Positions 1 through 6,133 of a stretch of DNA of 39,622 bases are shown piece by piece. The notes beneath the pieces were generated by a model. The model saw nothing but the letters and a program-made list of their open reading frames with translations. It searched no databases and was not told the origin of the DNA. This DNA comes from a virus. The translations under genes and the position numbers were made by a program. Numbering within the stretch: position 1 is the stretch's first letter; the number at the start of each line of letters is the position of its first letter. The stretch lies in IMG/VR virus record IMGVR_UViG_3300013132_005642, positions 1 through 39,622 of that record. The stretch is one strand, 5' to 3'.

Positions 1-221
1 CCATTAGCAAGTTCTATGTTTTGTGCTTGAATTTGCTTTGTGATGTCCAGTCTTTTTCTCCTAGTTTCCTTGTCTTTCTCTGTTGCATCCTGCAAATATT
101 TTTTGAATTCATCATCACCTTCTTCTGCCACCATGAATTTTAGAATGCTCCCTTCTATGGCAATACTTCTCCTTTTGTAGAGATCCAAAAGACAATCTCT
201 CGTAATTTTATCTATCTTCAT
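1..221 (-). CDS. Hypothetical charged helical protein, C-terminus cut by window edge
   Basis: An open frame starts with ATG at 221 and runs off the left edge; about 73 codons are visible, beginning MKIDKITRDCLLDLYKRR. The visible part is rich in Lys, Arg, Glu and Asp with regularly spaced hydrophobic residues, so it is probably helical or coiled coil. It lies 6 bases downstream of the response regulator stop, so it is likely the third gene of the two-component operon. No family is recognised, and the length is unknown because the 3' end is missing. Confidence 0.6.
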   Translation of the reverse strand, partial: MKIDKITRDCLLDLYKRRSIAIEGSILKFMVAEEGDDEFKKYLQDATEKDKETRRKRLDITKQIQAQNIELAN

Positions 222-227
222 TATAGT

Positions 228-671
228 TTATTTGTATACCTTAAAGGGTGAGGTTCTATTTACAAATCCGGAATAATCTCTTCTGAATTCTTCCAGTCTT
301 GGTTCTATGTTATCGGACTTTATGATCCAGAATTGAGCTCCAGCTTTCACTGCTTTAGCCTGTTCTACTGAATCATTAGATGATGATATAATTCCAATTA
401 CGACGCCATCGCCATATTCGAAATTTATTTTTCTGACCAATTCAATGCCATCGAAGGAGGATCCGATGATATTAAGATCAACAAAAACACATTCTGGCTT
501 TTCTGCTTTCCCATTCATGATTTTTCTGAATAGTTCAGCAGCTTCATCTGAGCTTGATATACATTGGAGGCTCAAAGATATGTCCAGAAGACTACATGCG
601 TCTTCAAAAACAAGATGGAAGAGATCCTCGTCGTCAACTAATAGTATAGAGTCTATCATTTTTCGGTTCAT
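228..671 (-). CDS. Receiver-only response regulator (CheY-like)
   Basis: This is a single receiver domain of 147 residues with no output domain. The acidic pair D14-D15 (LVDDED), the phospho-acceptor D65 in FVDLN, the Ser at 97-98 in place of the switch Thr, and K118 in IIKSD are all present, so it should accept phosphate. It follows the histidine kinase with a 4-base ATGA-type overlap and is almost surely its partner. Lacking a DNA-binding domain, it probably acts by protein contact, like CheY or Spo0F. Whether the target is host or phage cannot be read from sequence. The receiver assignment is firm; partnership with the kinase is inferred from overlap. Confidence 0.9.
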   Translation of the reverse strand: MNRKMIDSILLVDDEDLFHLVFEDACSLLDISLSLQCISSSDEAAELFRKIMNGKAEKPECVFVDLNIIGSSFDGIELVRKINFEYGDGVVIGIISSSNDSVEQAKAVKAGAQFWIIKSDNIEPRLEEFRRDYSGFVNRTSPFKVYK

Positions 672-2251
672 TTTATTTTAATGGAGATTATGGTTCCACC
701 AGATTTAGATTTTTTACACGAAACATCGAATTCATGTTCATTTAAAATTGCAACGCAAATATTTAGGCCAAGTCCGGATCCACTTTCAACCTGATCTTTC
801 TTTCTAGCATATGGCTTAGAAAGATTATCAAAGTCTTCCTGCGTCATTCCCCTTCCATTATCCTCAACATTAATAACGTTTTCGGTTTTATATATCTTAA
901 CGCATTTCGTGGAATTGTCATTATATTTTAATCCATTTCTTATAAGATTGTCTATTGCTGTGCAGAATAGCGATTCATTAACTTGGGATATGCCGAGATC
1001 TTCTATAATTACCGAATCTGAATATGATGTTGAACGTAAATAGTCGGCGAGTATACTTTTCAAATTAAGCTCTTGAGTTTCCAGAATAGTGTCTTTTTTA
1101 ACAAGATTAGTAAACTCATAAACCCCTTTATAAACCTTTTGGGTGTGTGAAAGACCTTCTTTAAGAAGCCTAAAAGGCATATCAAGTTTATACTGCTTCA
1201 TCAGCTCAGGGGTAAGTCTTCTTTCCAGAGAAGAAATTCCTCTGGGAATATAAGTGTTGATTCCACTGTGCATATCATGTCTAAGAATCTTTGCTGCATG
1301 TTCAAGATACGCGTTCTTCTTTTCAATCTCCATTTGCTGATTAACACTTTGAGTAATGTCAGTAGCAATTTTCATAACACTGTAAGGTTTACCGTCTTCA
1401 CCAATAATAGGATTGTATGTTGCCCGTAGATAAACTAGCGTTCCGTCTTTTTTCTTTCTAACTATATCCCCACTAAAATAGTTACCGGCTTTTAAGGTTT
1501 TCCAAAAATCGGTGTAACTTTCTGACCCCTTTTCTTCATCAACAACAAAGATACTATGATGCTTTCCGACCAATTCTTCTGAGTTATATCCCATTGTCTT
1601 TAAGAAAGCAGAATTTGCGTACATGATTATGCCATCTAGGCTAAATTCAATAACAGCATTTGAACGATTGATAGCGTCCATTCTATTAGAAAGCTGTGAT
1701 TCTTTACCTTCTATGATGCTTATTAATTTGTTACTTTCTTTTACGGAATATGAAAATGAATAAAGAGACGAAAGTATTTGAGCAAAGTGAATCTCTTCAG
1801 TTTTCCAAGATCTTGTTGTTAAACTTTCAATACAAAAAACACCTATTATTCTTCCCCTGTGCCATATTGGAACATTCAGCATAGACTTTATTCCCAGAGG
1901 AATTAAGTATGAATTGAGAAAACATGAGGTAGCCGGATGGGATTCTGCATCGTCTGCAATAATGGGTTCGTCACCATTAAGATAAGAAAAATACTCTGGA
2001 TAGTCTCTTTCAAAAAGCTGCAGCCCCTCGTGAAAAAGACCTGTACTCTTAATGTAGATTTTATCACAAACTATTCCATCTCTATCGGAATTATAAGTCC
2101 AAATTGATGCTCGATCCACACCTAAAGAATCAACAACTTCTTTGGTTATTATCATGGATCCAGCGGCAACATTCCCTGTATAAAAAAGTTCATTTATGGA
2201 ATGTTTTACTAGTGTAGAAGTTAATTTTCTACAATATGAGGAATCATACAT
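668..2251 (-). CDS. Soluble GAF-PAS sensor histidine kinase
   Basis: The 527-residue protein has a GAF domain (about 20-170), a PAS domain with PAC motif (about 190-305), a dimerisation/phosphoacceptor helix with H325 in LRHDMHSGIN, and an HATPase domain. The N box (IDNLIRNGLKYND, N435/N439), G1 box (VEDNGRGM) and G2 box (GSGLGL, 491-496) are intact. There is no membrane segment, so it should sense a cytoplasmic ligand or redox state. The response regulator gene overlaps its 3' end by 4 bases. A GATATATA element sits 22 bases before the ATG. The kinase looks catalytically complete, which is unusual in a phage; the input signal is unknown. Confidence 0.93.
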   Translation of the reverse strand: MYDSSYCRKLTSTLVKHSINELFYTGNVAAGSMIITKEVVDSLGVDRASIWTYNSDRDGIVCDKIYIKSTGLFHEGLQLFERDYPEYFSYLNGDEPIIADDAESHPATSCFLNSYLIPLGIKSMLNVPIWHRGRIIGVFCIESLTTRSWKTEEIHFAQILSSLYSFSYSVKESNKLISIIEGKESQLSNRMDAINRSNAVIEFSLDGIIMYANSAFLKTMGYNSEELVGKHHSIFVVDEEKGSESYTDFWKTLKAGNYFSGDIVRKKKDGTLVYLRATYNPIIGEDGKPYSVMKIATDITQSVNQQMEIEKKNAYLEHAAKILRHDMHSGINTYIPRGISSLERRLTPELMKQYKLDMPFRLLKEGLSHTQKVYKGVYEFTNLVKKDTILETQELNLKSILADYLRSTSYSDSVIIEDLGISQVNESLFCTAIDNLIRNGLKYNDNSTKCVKIYKTENVINVEDNGRGMTQEDFDNLSKPYARKKDQVESGSGLGLNICVAILNEHEFDVSCKKSKSGGTIISIKIK

Positions 2252-2273
2252 TCAGTATTCTTAGTTATGAATG

Positions 2274-2281
2274 TATATATC
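2274..2281 (-). promoter_or_regulatory. GATATATA start-proximal element before the kinase gene
   Basis: A perfect GATATATA on the minus strand, 22 bases before the histidine kinase ATG. The same 8-mer recurs before at least 13 other genes in the window, which suggests a phage-specific promoter -10 box or leader element. Confidence 0.5.
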
Positions 2282-2331
2282 AAAAATCACTTTATAATAG
2301 TAGAAATTTCTCCAGCGACTAGGCTTTTTCT

Positions 2332-2460
2332 CTATTTTATAGGATTTAGGCTTTTCCTGCCGGTGTTTGGCTTTGGGATTGCCCTGGCCTCTACCAACTC
2401 AGATTTTGTCTGCATACTGGCTAGCGAACTTCTGAGATTTTGATCTCTGAACTTTGTCAT
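2332..2460 (-). CDS. Small basic hypothetical protein (42 aa)
   Basis: ATG at 2460 opens a 42-codon frame ending TAG at 2332. The product starts MTKFRDQNLRSSLASMQTKS and ends in a basic, Pro-rich tail (NTGRKSLNPIK). It lies between the initiator-type tRNA gene and the histidine kinase gene on the same strand. No family is recognised. Composition and position fit a small phage protein, but nothing confirms that it is expressed. Confidence 0.45.
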   Translation of the reverse strand: MTKFRDQNLRSSLASMQTKSELVEARAIPKPNTGRKSLNPIK

Positions 2461-2488
2461 TTTAGTACAGGTTTTATTTATTAATATT

Positions 2489-2565
2489 TGGTAGCGGGGG
2501 TGGGGCTCGAACCCACGACCTCCAGGTTATGAGCCTGGCGAGCTGACCAACTGCTCTACCCCGCA
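2489..2565 (-). tRNA. tRNA-fMet-like (CAT), initiator type
   Basis: The cloverleaf is complete and CCA is encoded. The anticodon loop is CTCATAA. Three initiator marks are visible: an unpaired 1-72 position (U1 opposite U72; bacterial initiators have C1-A72), A11-U24 in the D stem, and strong similarity to initiator sequence in the D arm (GAGCAG..GGT..GCTCG). The anticodon stem reads CCAGG/CCTGG, so only two of the three usual consecutive G-C pairs are kept. It could instead be read as elongator Met, but a second CAT tRNA at 5430-5506 looks like the elongator. Confidence 0.85.
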
Positions 2566-2628
2566 ATGTTTATATTTTGAGTGCCAATACAAGTCCTGTT
2601 ATCTCGGATGGTTCTGGGCCGGGCCCGG

Positions 2629-2701
2629 AGCGGAAGACGGGACTCGAACCCGCAACCCCCGACTTGGAAGGACGGTGCTCTACCAATTGAGCTACTTCCG
2701 C
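2629..2701 (-). tRNA. tRNA-Gly (TCC)
   Basis: Acceptor GCGGAAG pairs with CTTCCGC, the loop is CTTCCAA and the T-loop TTCGAGT. The anticodon stem has one U-U mismatch (CCGTC/GTCGG). The discriminator is T and the following bases are CCG, so CCA must be added after transcription. A GC-only palindrome (CCGGGCCCGG) begins right at the 3' end. A boxA-like sequence lies 14 bases upstream of the 5' end. Confidence 0.9.
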
Positions 2702-2714
2702 TTATTCTTTCTAG

Positions 2715-2732
2715 CCAATATGTCAAAGAGCT
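2715..2732 (-). promoter_or_regulatory. boxA-like antitermination sequence before tRNA genes
   Basis: On the minus strand the sequence reads AGCTCTTTGACATATTGG, close to bacterial rRNA boxA (E. coli TGCTCTTTAACA). It lies between a TAnnTTTG promoter box and the tRNA-Gly/tRNA-fMet pair. A near-identical copy precedes tRNA-Trp at 7472-7489, so it is not a chance match. Confidence 0.6.
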
Positions 2733-2755
2733 TGTCAATTATTTGATTGACAGTG

Positions 2756-2763
2756 CAAACGTA
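2756..2763 (-). promoter_or_regulatory. Bacteroidota-type -7 box (TACGTTTG)
   Basis: TACGTTTG on the minus strand matches the TAnnTTTG -7 element of Bacteroidota primary-sigma promoters. It lies 55 bases upstream of tRNA-Gly with a boxA-like leader in between, as in a stable-RNA promoter region. Confidence 0.55.
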
Positions 2764-2793
2764 AAAAACTTTTTTGAAAGAAAAACATTTACA

Positions 2794-2823
2794 TAAAAAA
2801 ACCGGGATTTTTTAGGTCCCGGT
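2794..2823 (-). terminator. Rho-independent terminator after the acidic small gene
   Basis: A 7-base-pair stem (2801-2807 with 2817-2823, ACCGGGA/TCCCGGT) is followed on the minus strand by a run of T residues. It lies 24 bases beyond the stop of the gene at 2847-3149 and separates it from the tRNA promoter downstream. Confidence 0.75.
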
Positions 2824-2846
2824 CTTTCTGTTTATTTTTATTCGTG

Positions 2847-3149
2847 TCAAACGACGACGAAAAAAGAATATTCAGGATCCGGGCAATCATATCTTCTCAC
2901 CTCCCCTAGAGATTCACCTATCGTTATAGAGGTTCTAATGTCTTCATCACCATCGGGAATTAGAACATATAGGAAATCATCCCAAGGAGAATCTGATGCT
3001 GTGTCGAAATCATCAAATGGATCATTATCGTCATCCAAGTCATCGTCCCATGATTTAGAAGATGCTTTCCCAAGGGCTGCTCCAAACTCAAAAATGTCTC
3101 TCTCTTGAGATTTGAGATCCTTAAGATCGGTATAGATTTTAACTCCCAT
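2847..3149 (-). CDS. Acidic hypothetical protein with Asp-rich linker
   Basis: The 100-residue protein starts MGVKIYTDLKDLKSQ. Residues about 33-57 form a highly acidic linker of Asp, Ser and Trp, and the C-terminal 40 residues are more hydrophobic and may form a small beta domain (FLYVLIPDGDED). No family is recognised. It is a stand-alone unit: a terminator follows it and more than 130 bases separate it from the sulfotransferase gene upstream. An A-rich leader in place of a Shine-Dalgarno site precedes the ATG, as for most genes here. Confidence 0.65.
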   Translation of the reverse strand: MGVKIYTDLKDLKSQERDIFEFGAALGKASSKSWDDDLDDDNDPFDDFDTASDSPWDDFLYVLIPDGDEDIRTSITIGESLGEVRRYDCPDPEYSFFVVV

Positions 3150-3286
3150 TTTGTTTTTGTTGTTTTGGTTTTATCCGGTTTTTTTTTAAAAGTTTCAGAA
3201 GTATGTATCTAAAACTAAATTTTTCCCTCCCATTAATAAAAATATCAGTTTAGGGATCTCCAAAGGTGCATTTATTTTATGTGAGA

Positions 3287-3853
3287 TTATGTTTTTAACC
3301 CAGCTGAATAAAAATCCATTATTCTCTTCCTTTGTCTCTCGCTAATCTCCTCGTTCTTCTGCGTTTTGAAGTGATGATGATTTCCCAATCCGGTCATTCC
3401 CAGGTATTGTTCAATCGCTTGGGAATCAAAATAATTGAAAATCTTGATTCTGGAATCTATCCTCCCACTTTTATCAATCAGAAAATCCGAATTGGGAAGA
3501 TTGTGATTGTCAAACAGATGAGAATTTTCCTTGTTTAAAAATAGATCTAGGAATTCATCAAAGTTGCTGAAAAAACGAATGACTTCGGCTTTTCTTTCTC
3601 TGAGCCAAAAATATTCAGAGATTGTTCTCTCAACATCAGGTCTTAACACAGTAAATATCTTATCAGTCAAAACCCCGAGATCGTTCAGCTCCCTAAATGT
3701 GCAGTGCTGTGGGGTGTGACCATTTATGAAAACCGATCCGTTATCTGAGTAGAGAGACATTCTTTTGCCGCATTCTCCCATAAAAAATTCAACGGATGTC
3801 CCGCCGGATTTGGGAATATGTATAAAGGTGTATTCGTTATTAAATATTGGCAT
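3287..3853 (-). CDS. Sulfotransferase family protein
   Basis: The 188-residue protein opens with the PAPS 5'-phosphosulfate-binding loop IHIPKSGGTS (11-20) and has a matching 3'-phosphate site around VLRPDVERTISEYF (about 69-82) with the expected Arg and Ser. This is the family 2 / carbohydrate sulfotransferase signature. It would move sulfate from PAPS to an acceptor, probably a sugar of host or phage glycans. The size is small but complete in both cofactor motifs. An APS kinase at 34997-35572 in the same genome could supply PAPS. The acceptor is unknown. Galactose or heparan-type specificity cannot be told apart by eye. Confidence 0.8.
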   Translation of the reverse strand: MPIFNNEYTFIHIPKSGGTSVEFFMGECGKRMSLYSDNGSVFINGHTPQHCTFRELNDLGVLTDKIFTVLRPDVERTISEYFWLRERKAEVIRFFSNFDEFLDLFLNKENSHLFDNHNLPNSDFLIDKSGRIDSRIKIFNYFDSQAIEQYLGMTGLGNHHHFKTQKNEEISERQRKRIMDFYSAGLKT

Positions 3854-3878
3854 ATTTCATTCAGATATTTGAACCCCG

Positions 3879-3894
3879 GTGAATTTGAATTCAC
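3879..3894. promoter_or_regulatory. Inverted repeat upstream of the sulfotransferase gene
   Basis: GTGAATT and AATTCAC form a 16-base near-palindrome with a 2-base spacer, 26 bases before the sulfotransferase ATG. It may be an operator. No other regulatory signal stands out between 3854 and 3968. Confidence 0.3.
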
Positions 3895-3968
3895 AGTAAA
3901 TGTTCATTTCTATATATGCAGAAAATATAAGAGGTCTTTACGATCGCTTGAAAGCAATTTTGTTTTAG

Positions 3969-4030
3969 AGCAGTAGAGAGTCCATCTCCACATTGGCAAT
4001 GTGGTGTAATAGCCATTATACGACTACTGC
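3969..4030 (-). tRNA. T-arm-deficient tRNA-Gly (GCC)
   Basis: Only 62 bases long. Acceptor strands GCAGTAG and CTACTGC pair perfectly, the D arm (TCGTATAATGG) closely matches T4 tRNA-Gly, and the anticodon stem-loop CCACA-TTGCCAA-TGTGG is perfect. Between it and the 3' acceptor strand there are just 11 bases (AGATGGACTCT) where a variable loop plus 17-base T arm should be. The discriminator is T and CCA is not encoded. It is either a recent deletion or a functional armless tRNA; the intact acceptor pairing argues against long decay. Confidence 0.6.
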
Positions 4031-4035
4031 ATTAC

Positions 4036-4111
4036 TGGTAGTACCTAGAGGATTCGAACCTCCATCCCACGATCCGTAGTCGTGTGTTCTAATCCATTGA
4101 ACTAAGGGACC
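4036..4111 (-). tRNA. tRNA-Arg (ACG)
   Basis: Anticodon loop CTACGGA, T-loop TTCGAAT and encoded CCA. The acceptor GGTCCCT/AGGTACT has a C-U mismatch at 4-69 and a G-U pair at 1-72. It lies 5 bases upstream of the short tRNA-Gly, so the two are probably one transcript. The small ORF at 4089-4322 overlaps its 5' end by 23 bases. Confidence 0.88.
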
Positions 4112-4322
4112 ATCGTATTCTTTCCATTGGTTCCCGCGATGGTTTTTCCATGATCTGTTTTCCCCTGCCTTTACTGTTTCCTTCTGGGCCACAATATGCG
4201 TGGTAAACTCCAGCTCTTCTGCAGCAAATGTAGCAGTACTGATCTGTGTTTTTAAGAACCATCGTGTAGGTTCTGCTGTCTGAAGCCTCGCTGAGACTCT
4301 TTCTCTTTTTGTTTTTTCTCAT
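4089..4322 (-). CDS. Small basic Cys-rich hypothetical protein
   Basis: A 77-residue frame starting MRKNKKRKSLSEASDS. The middle carries a Cys cluster (CYICC then YCGPEGN) that could be a minimal zinc-binding knuckle, flanked by basic segments. It would suit a nucleic-acid-binding phage protein. The last 23 bases overlap the 5' end of tRNA-Arg(ACG), so either the gene ends earlier in vivo or transcripts are processed competitively. A 6-base-pair hairpin (TTAGGT/ACCTAA) lies just before the ATG. No family is recognised; moderate confidence that it is real. Confidence 0.45.
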   Translation of the reverse strand: MRKNKKRKSLSEASDSRTYTMVLKNTDQYCYICCRRAGVYHAYCGPEGNSKGRGKQIMEKPSREPMERIRWSLSSMD

Positions 4323-4381
4323 TGGAATTAGGTTTGTTTACCTAATGCACATATTCTGTTTTTTTCATTTCTTATCTTTTT

Positions 4382-4457
4382 TGGTAGTTCCACCCAGACT
4401 CGAACTGGGATTAGAAGTTTAGGAAACTCCCGTTCTATCCTGTTGAACTATGGAACC
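4382..4457 (-). tRNA. tRNA-Arg (CCT)
   Basis: A clean cloverleaf with loop TTCCTAA, T-loop TTCGAGT and encoded CCA. The acceptor GGTTCCA/TGGAACT has a G-U pair at 1-72, as in the other Arg tRNA nearby. It reads the rare AGG codon. Confidence 0.9.
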
Positions 4458-4561
4458 ATCTTATTTTCTTCCCTCCGCCAGAAATAACTCCTCGTTTCCC
4501 CTTAGCGGGATGATATTATATCCTATATTCCCAGATATTGGAAAGAATTTCTATATTAAAT

Positions 4562-5272
4562 TTAATTTTCAAAATGATGATGACATATTATAATTTTATG
4601 TCCAAAAAACATTTTTTCATCTTTTCTTAATGAAGATCTACTAAACAGTCCGTAATAATATGAGTGATAGGATAATTTACATAATAATAATTTATTGCTA
4701 CCCAATGCAAAAGGTACTAATGTAGGTTTATGCTCTAAAAATTTTACGGTTCCTTCTAAAACACCTAGCCAATGAGGATGTAAAATATCATCAATAAATA
4801 CAATGCCTTCATTATTAATCATTGTATTTGCGAGTTTTAAGTCTGATATTGTATGTTCAGCCGTGTGTCCGCCATCTATTGAAATTAGTTTAAAGCATCC
4901 AGCATATTTTTCTAATTCCTTGCATAATTTAATATCAGTTGAATCAAAATTTAGTATTTTAGTATTTTTACCTTTATGAACGTCATATTTAACTAAATTA
5001 TCCTTAAATATCTCTAAATTCCCATATCCTGAAGAATCTATGTTTAAATGTTGATTCGAAAAAATATCAATAGCAATGCTAGTTTCTTTTTCATCAACCA
5101 AGCTGTTTAGCAAACAATAAAATTTACCATGATGTATACCTATTTCTAAACAACCACCATTCTTGTTAATTTCGGCTTTATCTAAAAGATTAAGAATATT
5201 ATATAATTCATTATTACACCAGCCGTGAATATTTTTAAATCCATCATTATAATATTGATCAATTAATTTCAT
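4562..5272 (-). CDS. Class I SAM-dependent methyltransferase (Methyltransf_24-like)
   Basis: The 236-residue protein has motif I CLEIGIHHGKF (about 40-50), an acidic residue ending the next strand (AIDIF), and the post-motif LISIDGGHT followed by IVFIDDI. This is the arrangement of Methyltransf_24 enzymes linked to glycan and cephalosporin-type biosynthesis. It would methylate a small molecule or sugar using SAM. It stands alone between tRNA clusters. Its DNA is clearly more A+T-rich than its neighbours, which suggests a separate origin. The acceptor is not predictable. Confidence 0.75.
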   Translation of the reverse strand: MKLIDQYYNDGFKNIHGWCNNELYNILNLLDKAEINKNGGCLEIGIHHGKFYCLLNSLVDEKETSIAIDIFSNQHLNIDSSGYGNLEIFKDNLVKYDVHKGKNTKILNFDSTDIKLCKELEKYAGCFKLISIDGGHTAEHTISDLKLANTMINNEGIVFIDDILHPHWLGVLEGTVKFLEHKPTLVPFALGSNKLLLCKLSYHSYYYGLFSRSSLRKDEKMFFGHKIIICHHHFEN

Positions 5273-5347
5273 AACTTACATCTTTACATTTATAGTACGC
5301 CTTTTAAGGGAGTTTCTAGGTTTAACTGCGTACATACTATTTGATTT

Positions 5348-5425
5348 TGGTAGTCCTGGAGGGATTCGAACCCCCGACCTTGACCTTGTAAGGATCCTGC
5401 TCTGAACCAACTGAGCTACAAGACT
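5348..5425 (-). tRNA. tRNA-Val (TAC)
   Basis: Acceptor AGTCTTG/CAGGACT, loop CTTACAA, T-loop TTCGAAT and encoded CCA. The anticodon stem has one mismatch at its outer pair. It is the first gene of a dense tRNA run that continues to 5943-6013 on the complementary order. Confidence 0.9.
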
Positions 5426-5429
5426 ATTT

Positions 5430-5506
5430 TGGTAGCGAGAGGGGGGCTTGAACCCCTGACCTCCGGGTTATGAATCCGACGCTCTAGCCGGCTGAGCTAC
5501 CTCGCC
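5430..5506 (-). tRNA. tRNA-Met (CAT), elongator type
   Basis: Loop TTCATAA, acceptor GGCGAGG/TCTCGCT with a closed G-U pair at 1-72, T-loop TTCAAGC and encoded CCA. A closed 1-72 pair and GCTC/GAGC D stem (C11-G24) mark an elongator. An Ile tRNA with modified CAT anticodon cannot be excluded by eye. Confidence 0.85.
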
Positions 5507-5539
5507 ATAATGATCAGAGAAAGGTTTCAAAGAATCTTT

Positions 5540-5568
5540 TTAGTGCTCTACCACTGAGCTAACGTCCC
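5540..5568 (-). pseudogene. 5' half of a tRNA (acceptor strand and D arm only)
   Basis: GGGACGT, TA, then a perfect D arm (GCTC AGTGGTA GAGC) is followed by A+T-rich sequence with no anticodon arm containing U33, no T arm and no 3' acceptor strand complementary to ACGTCCC. It is the leftover of a tRNA gene whose 3' half was lost next to tRNA-Met. Confidence 0.6.
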
Positions 5569-5583
5569 AGATAATTTTCTTAT

Positions 5584-5673
5584 TGGTGCGCCCGGCAGGA
5601 TTCGAACCTGCGACTCCCGAGTTAAAAGCTCGGTACTCTAAGGGTTTCCCTAAACCAGCTGAGTTACGAACGC
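5584..5673 (-). tRNA. tRNA-Lys (TTT) with a hairpin in an enlarged D loop
   Basis: All arms pair: acceptor GCGTTCG/CGGGCGC, anticodon arm CCGAG-CTTTTAA-CTCGG, T arm GCAGG-TTCGAAT-CCTGC, and CCA is encoded. The D stem ACTC/GAGT encloses a 22-base loop instead of the usual 8-10. The extra part contains AGGG-AAA-CCCT, a self-complementary mini-hairpin. The rest is intact, so the gene looks functional with an insertion. Confidence 0.82.
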
Positions 5674-5676
5674 ATT

Positions 5677-5761
5677 TGGTGGGAGCAGCAGGACTCGAAC
5701 CTGCGAAGCCGTAAGGCGGGGGATTTACAGTCCCCTGCAATTGCCGCTATGCGATACTCCC
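5677..5761 (-). tRNA. tRNA-Tyr (GTA), first copy
   Basis: Class II tRNA with loop CTGTAAA and a long variable arm (GCCTTACGGC). Acceptor GGGAGTA/TGCTCCC with G1-C72, the bacterial Tyr identity pair, A73 and encoded CCA. Confidence 0.9.
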
Positions 5762-5768
5762 AAAATTG

Positions 5769-5851
5769 TCGGCCAGGAAGGATTCGAACCTTCACCCCCC
5801 GAAGGGACCAGTTTTACAGACTGGCGAGCGGACCAATTGCTCAACTGACCG
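5769..5851 (-). tRNA. tRNA-Tyr (GTA), second copy with C1-G72
   Basis: Loop CTGTAAA and a class II variable arm (CCCTTCGGGG). The acceptor is CGGTCAG/CTGGCCG, so the first pair is C1-G72, the archaeal/eukaryotic rather than bacterial Tyr pair. A73 is followed by CAA, so CCA is not encoded. It is 8 bases from the first Tyr gene yet differs from it throughout. Confidence 0.82.
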
Positions 5852-5859
5852 AATTTTTG

Positions 5860-5933
5860 CTCCCCGGGCAGGACCCGAACCTGCGACTCCATGATTAACA
5901 GTCATGTGTTCTAACCAACTGAACTACCGAGGA
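5860..5933 (-). tRNA. tRNA-Asn (GTT)
   Basis: Acceptor TCCTCGG/CCGGGGA, loop CTGTTAA, T-loop TTCGGGT, discriminator G. The bases after the discriminator are CAA, so CCA must be added by an enzyme. Confidence 0.9.
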
Positions 5934-5942
5934 TTGTGTGGG

Positions 5943-6013
5943 AGCTGGTGGAGGGAGTCAAACCCCCGTACCTGGTTTTGCAGACCAGTGCCTAATCCCT
6001 CGGCCACACCAGC
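5943..6013 (-). tRNA. tRNA-Cys (GCA)
   Basis: Acceptor GCTGGTG/CACCAGC, loop CTGCAAA, T-loop TTTGACT. The discriminator T is followed by CCC, so CCA is not encoded. It is the most upstream gene of the contiguous minus-strand tRNA run. Confidence 0.88.
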
Positions 6014-6133
6014 ATTATTTTTAAGTTCCTCTAAGTACCTTAGATTCCTCTTCAATTTCTTTCGTTCTAAGGTGTTTTCGAAGTCTTTAAGGAACGATCC
6101 CGGGATTACTATGCCCTTTCTCTTGGAATTGAT

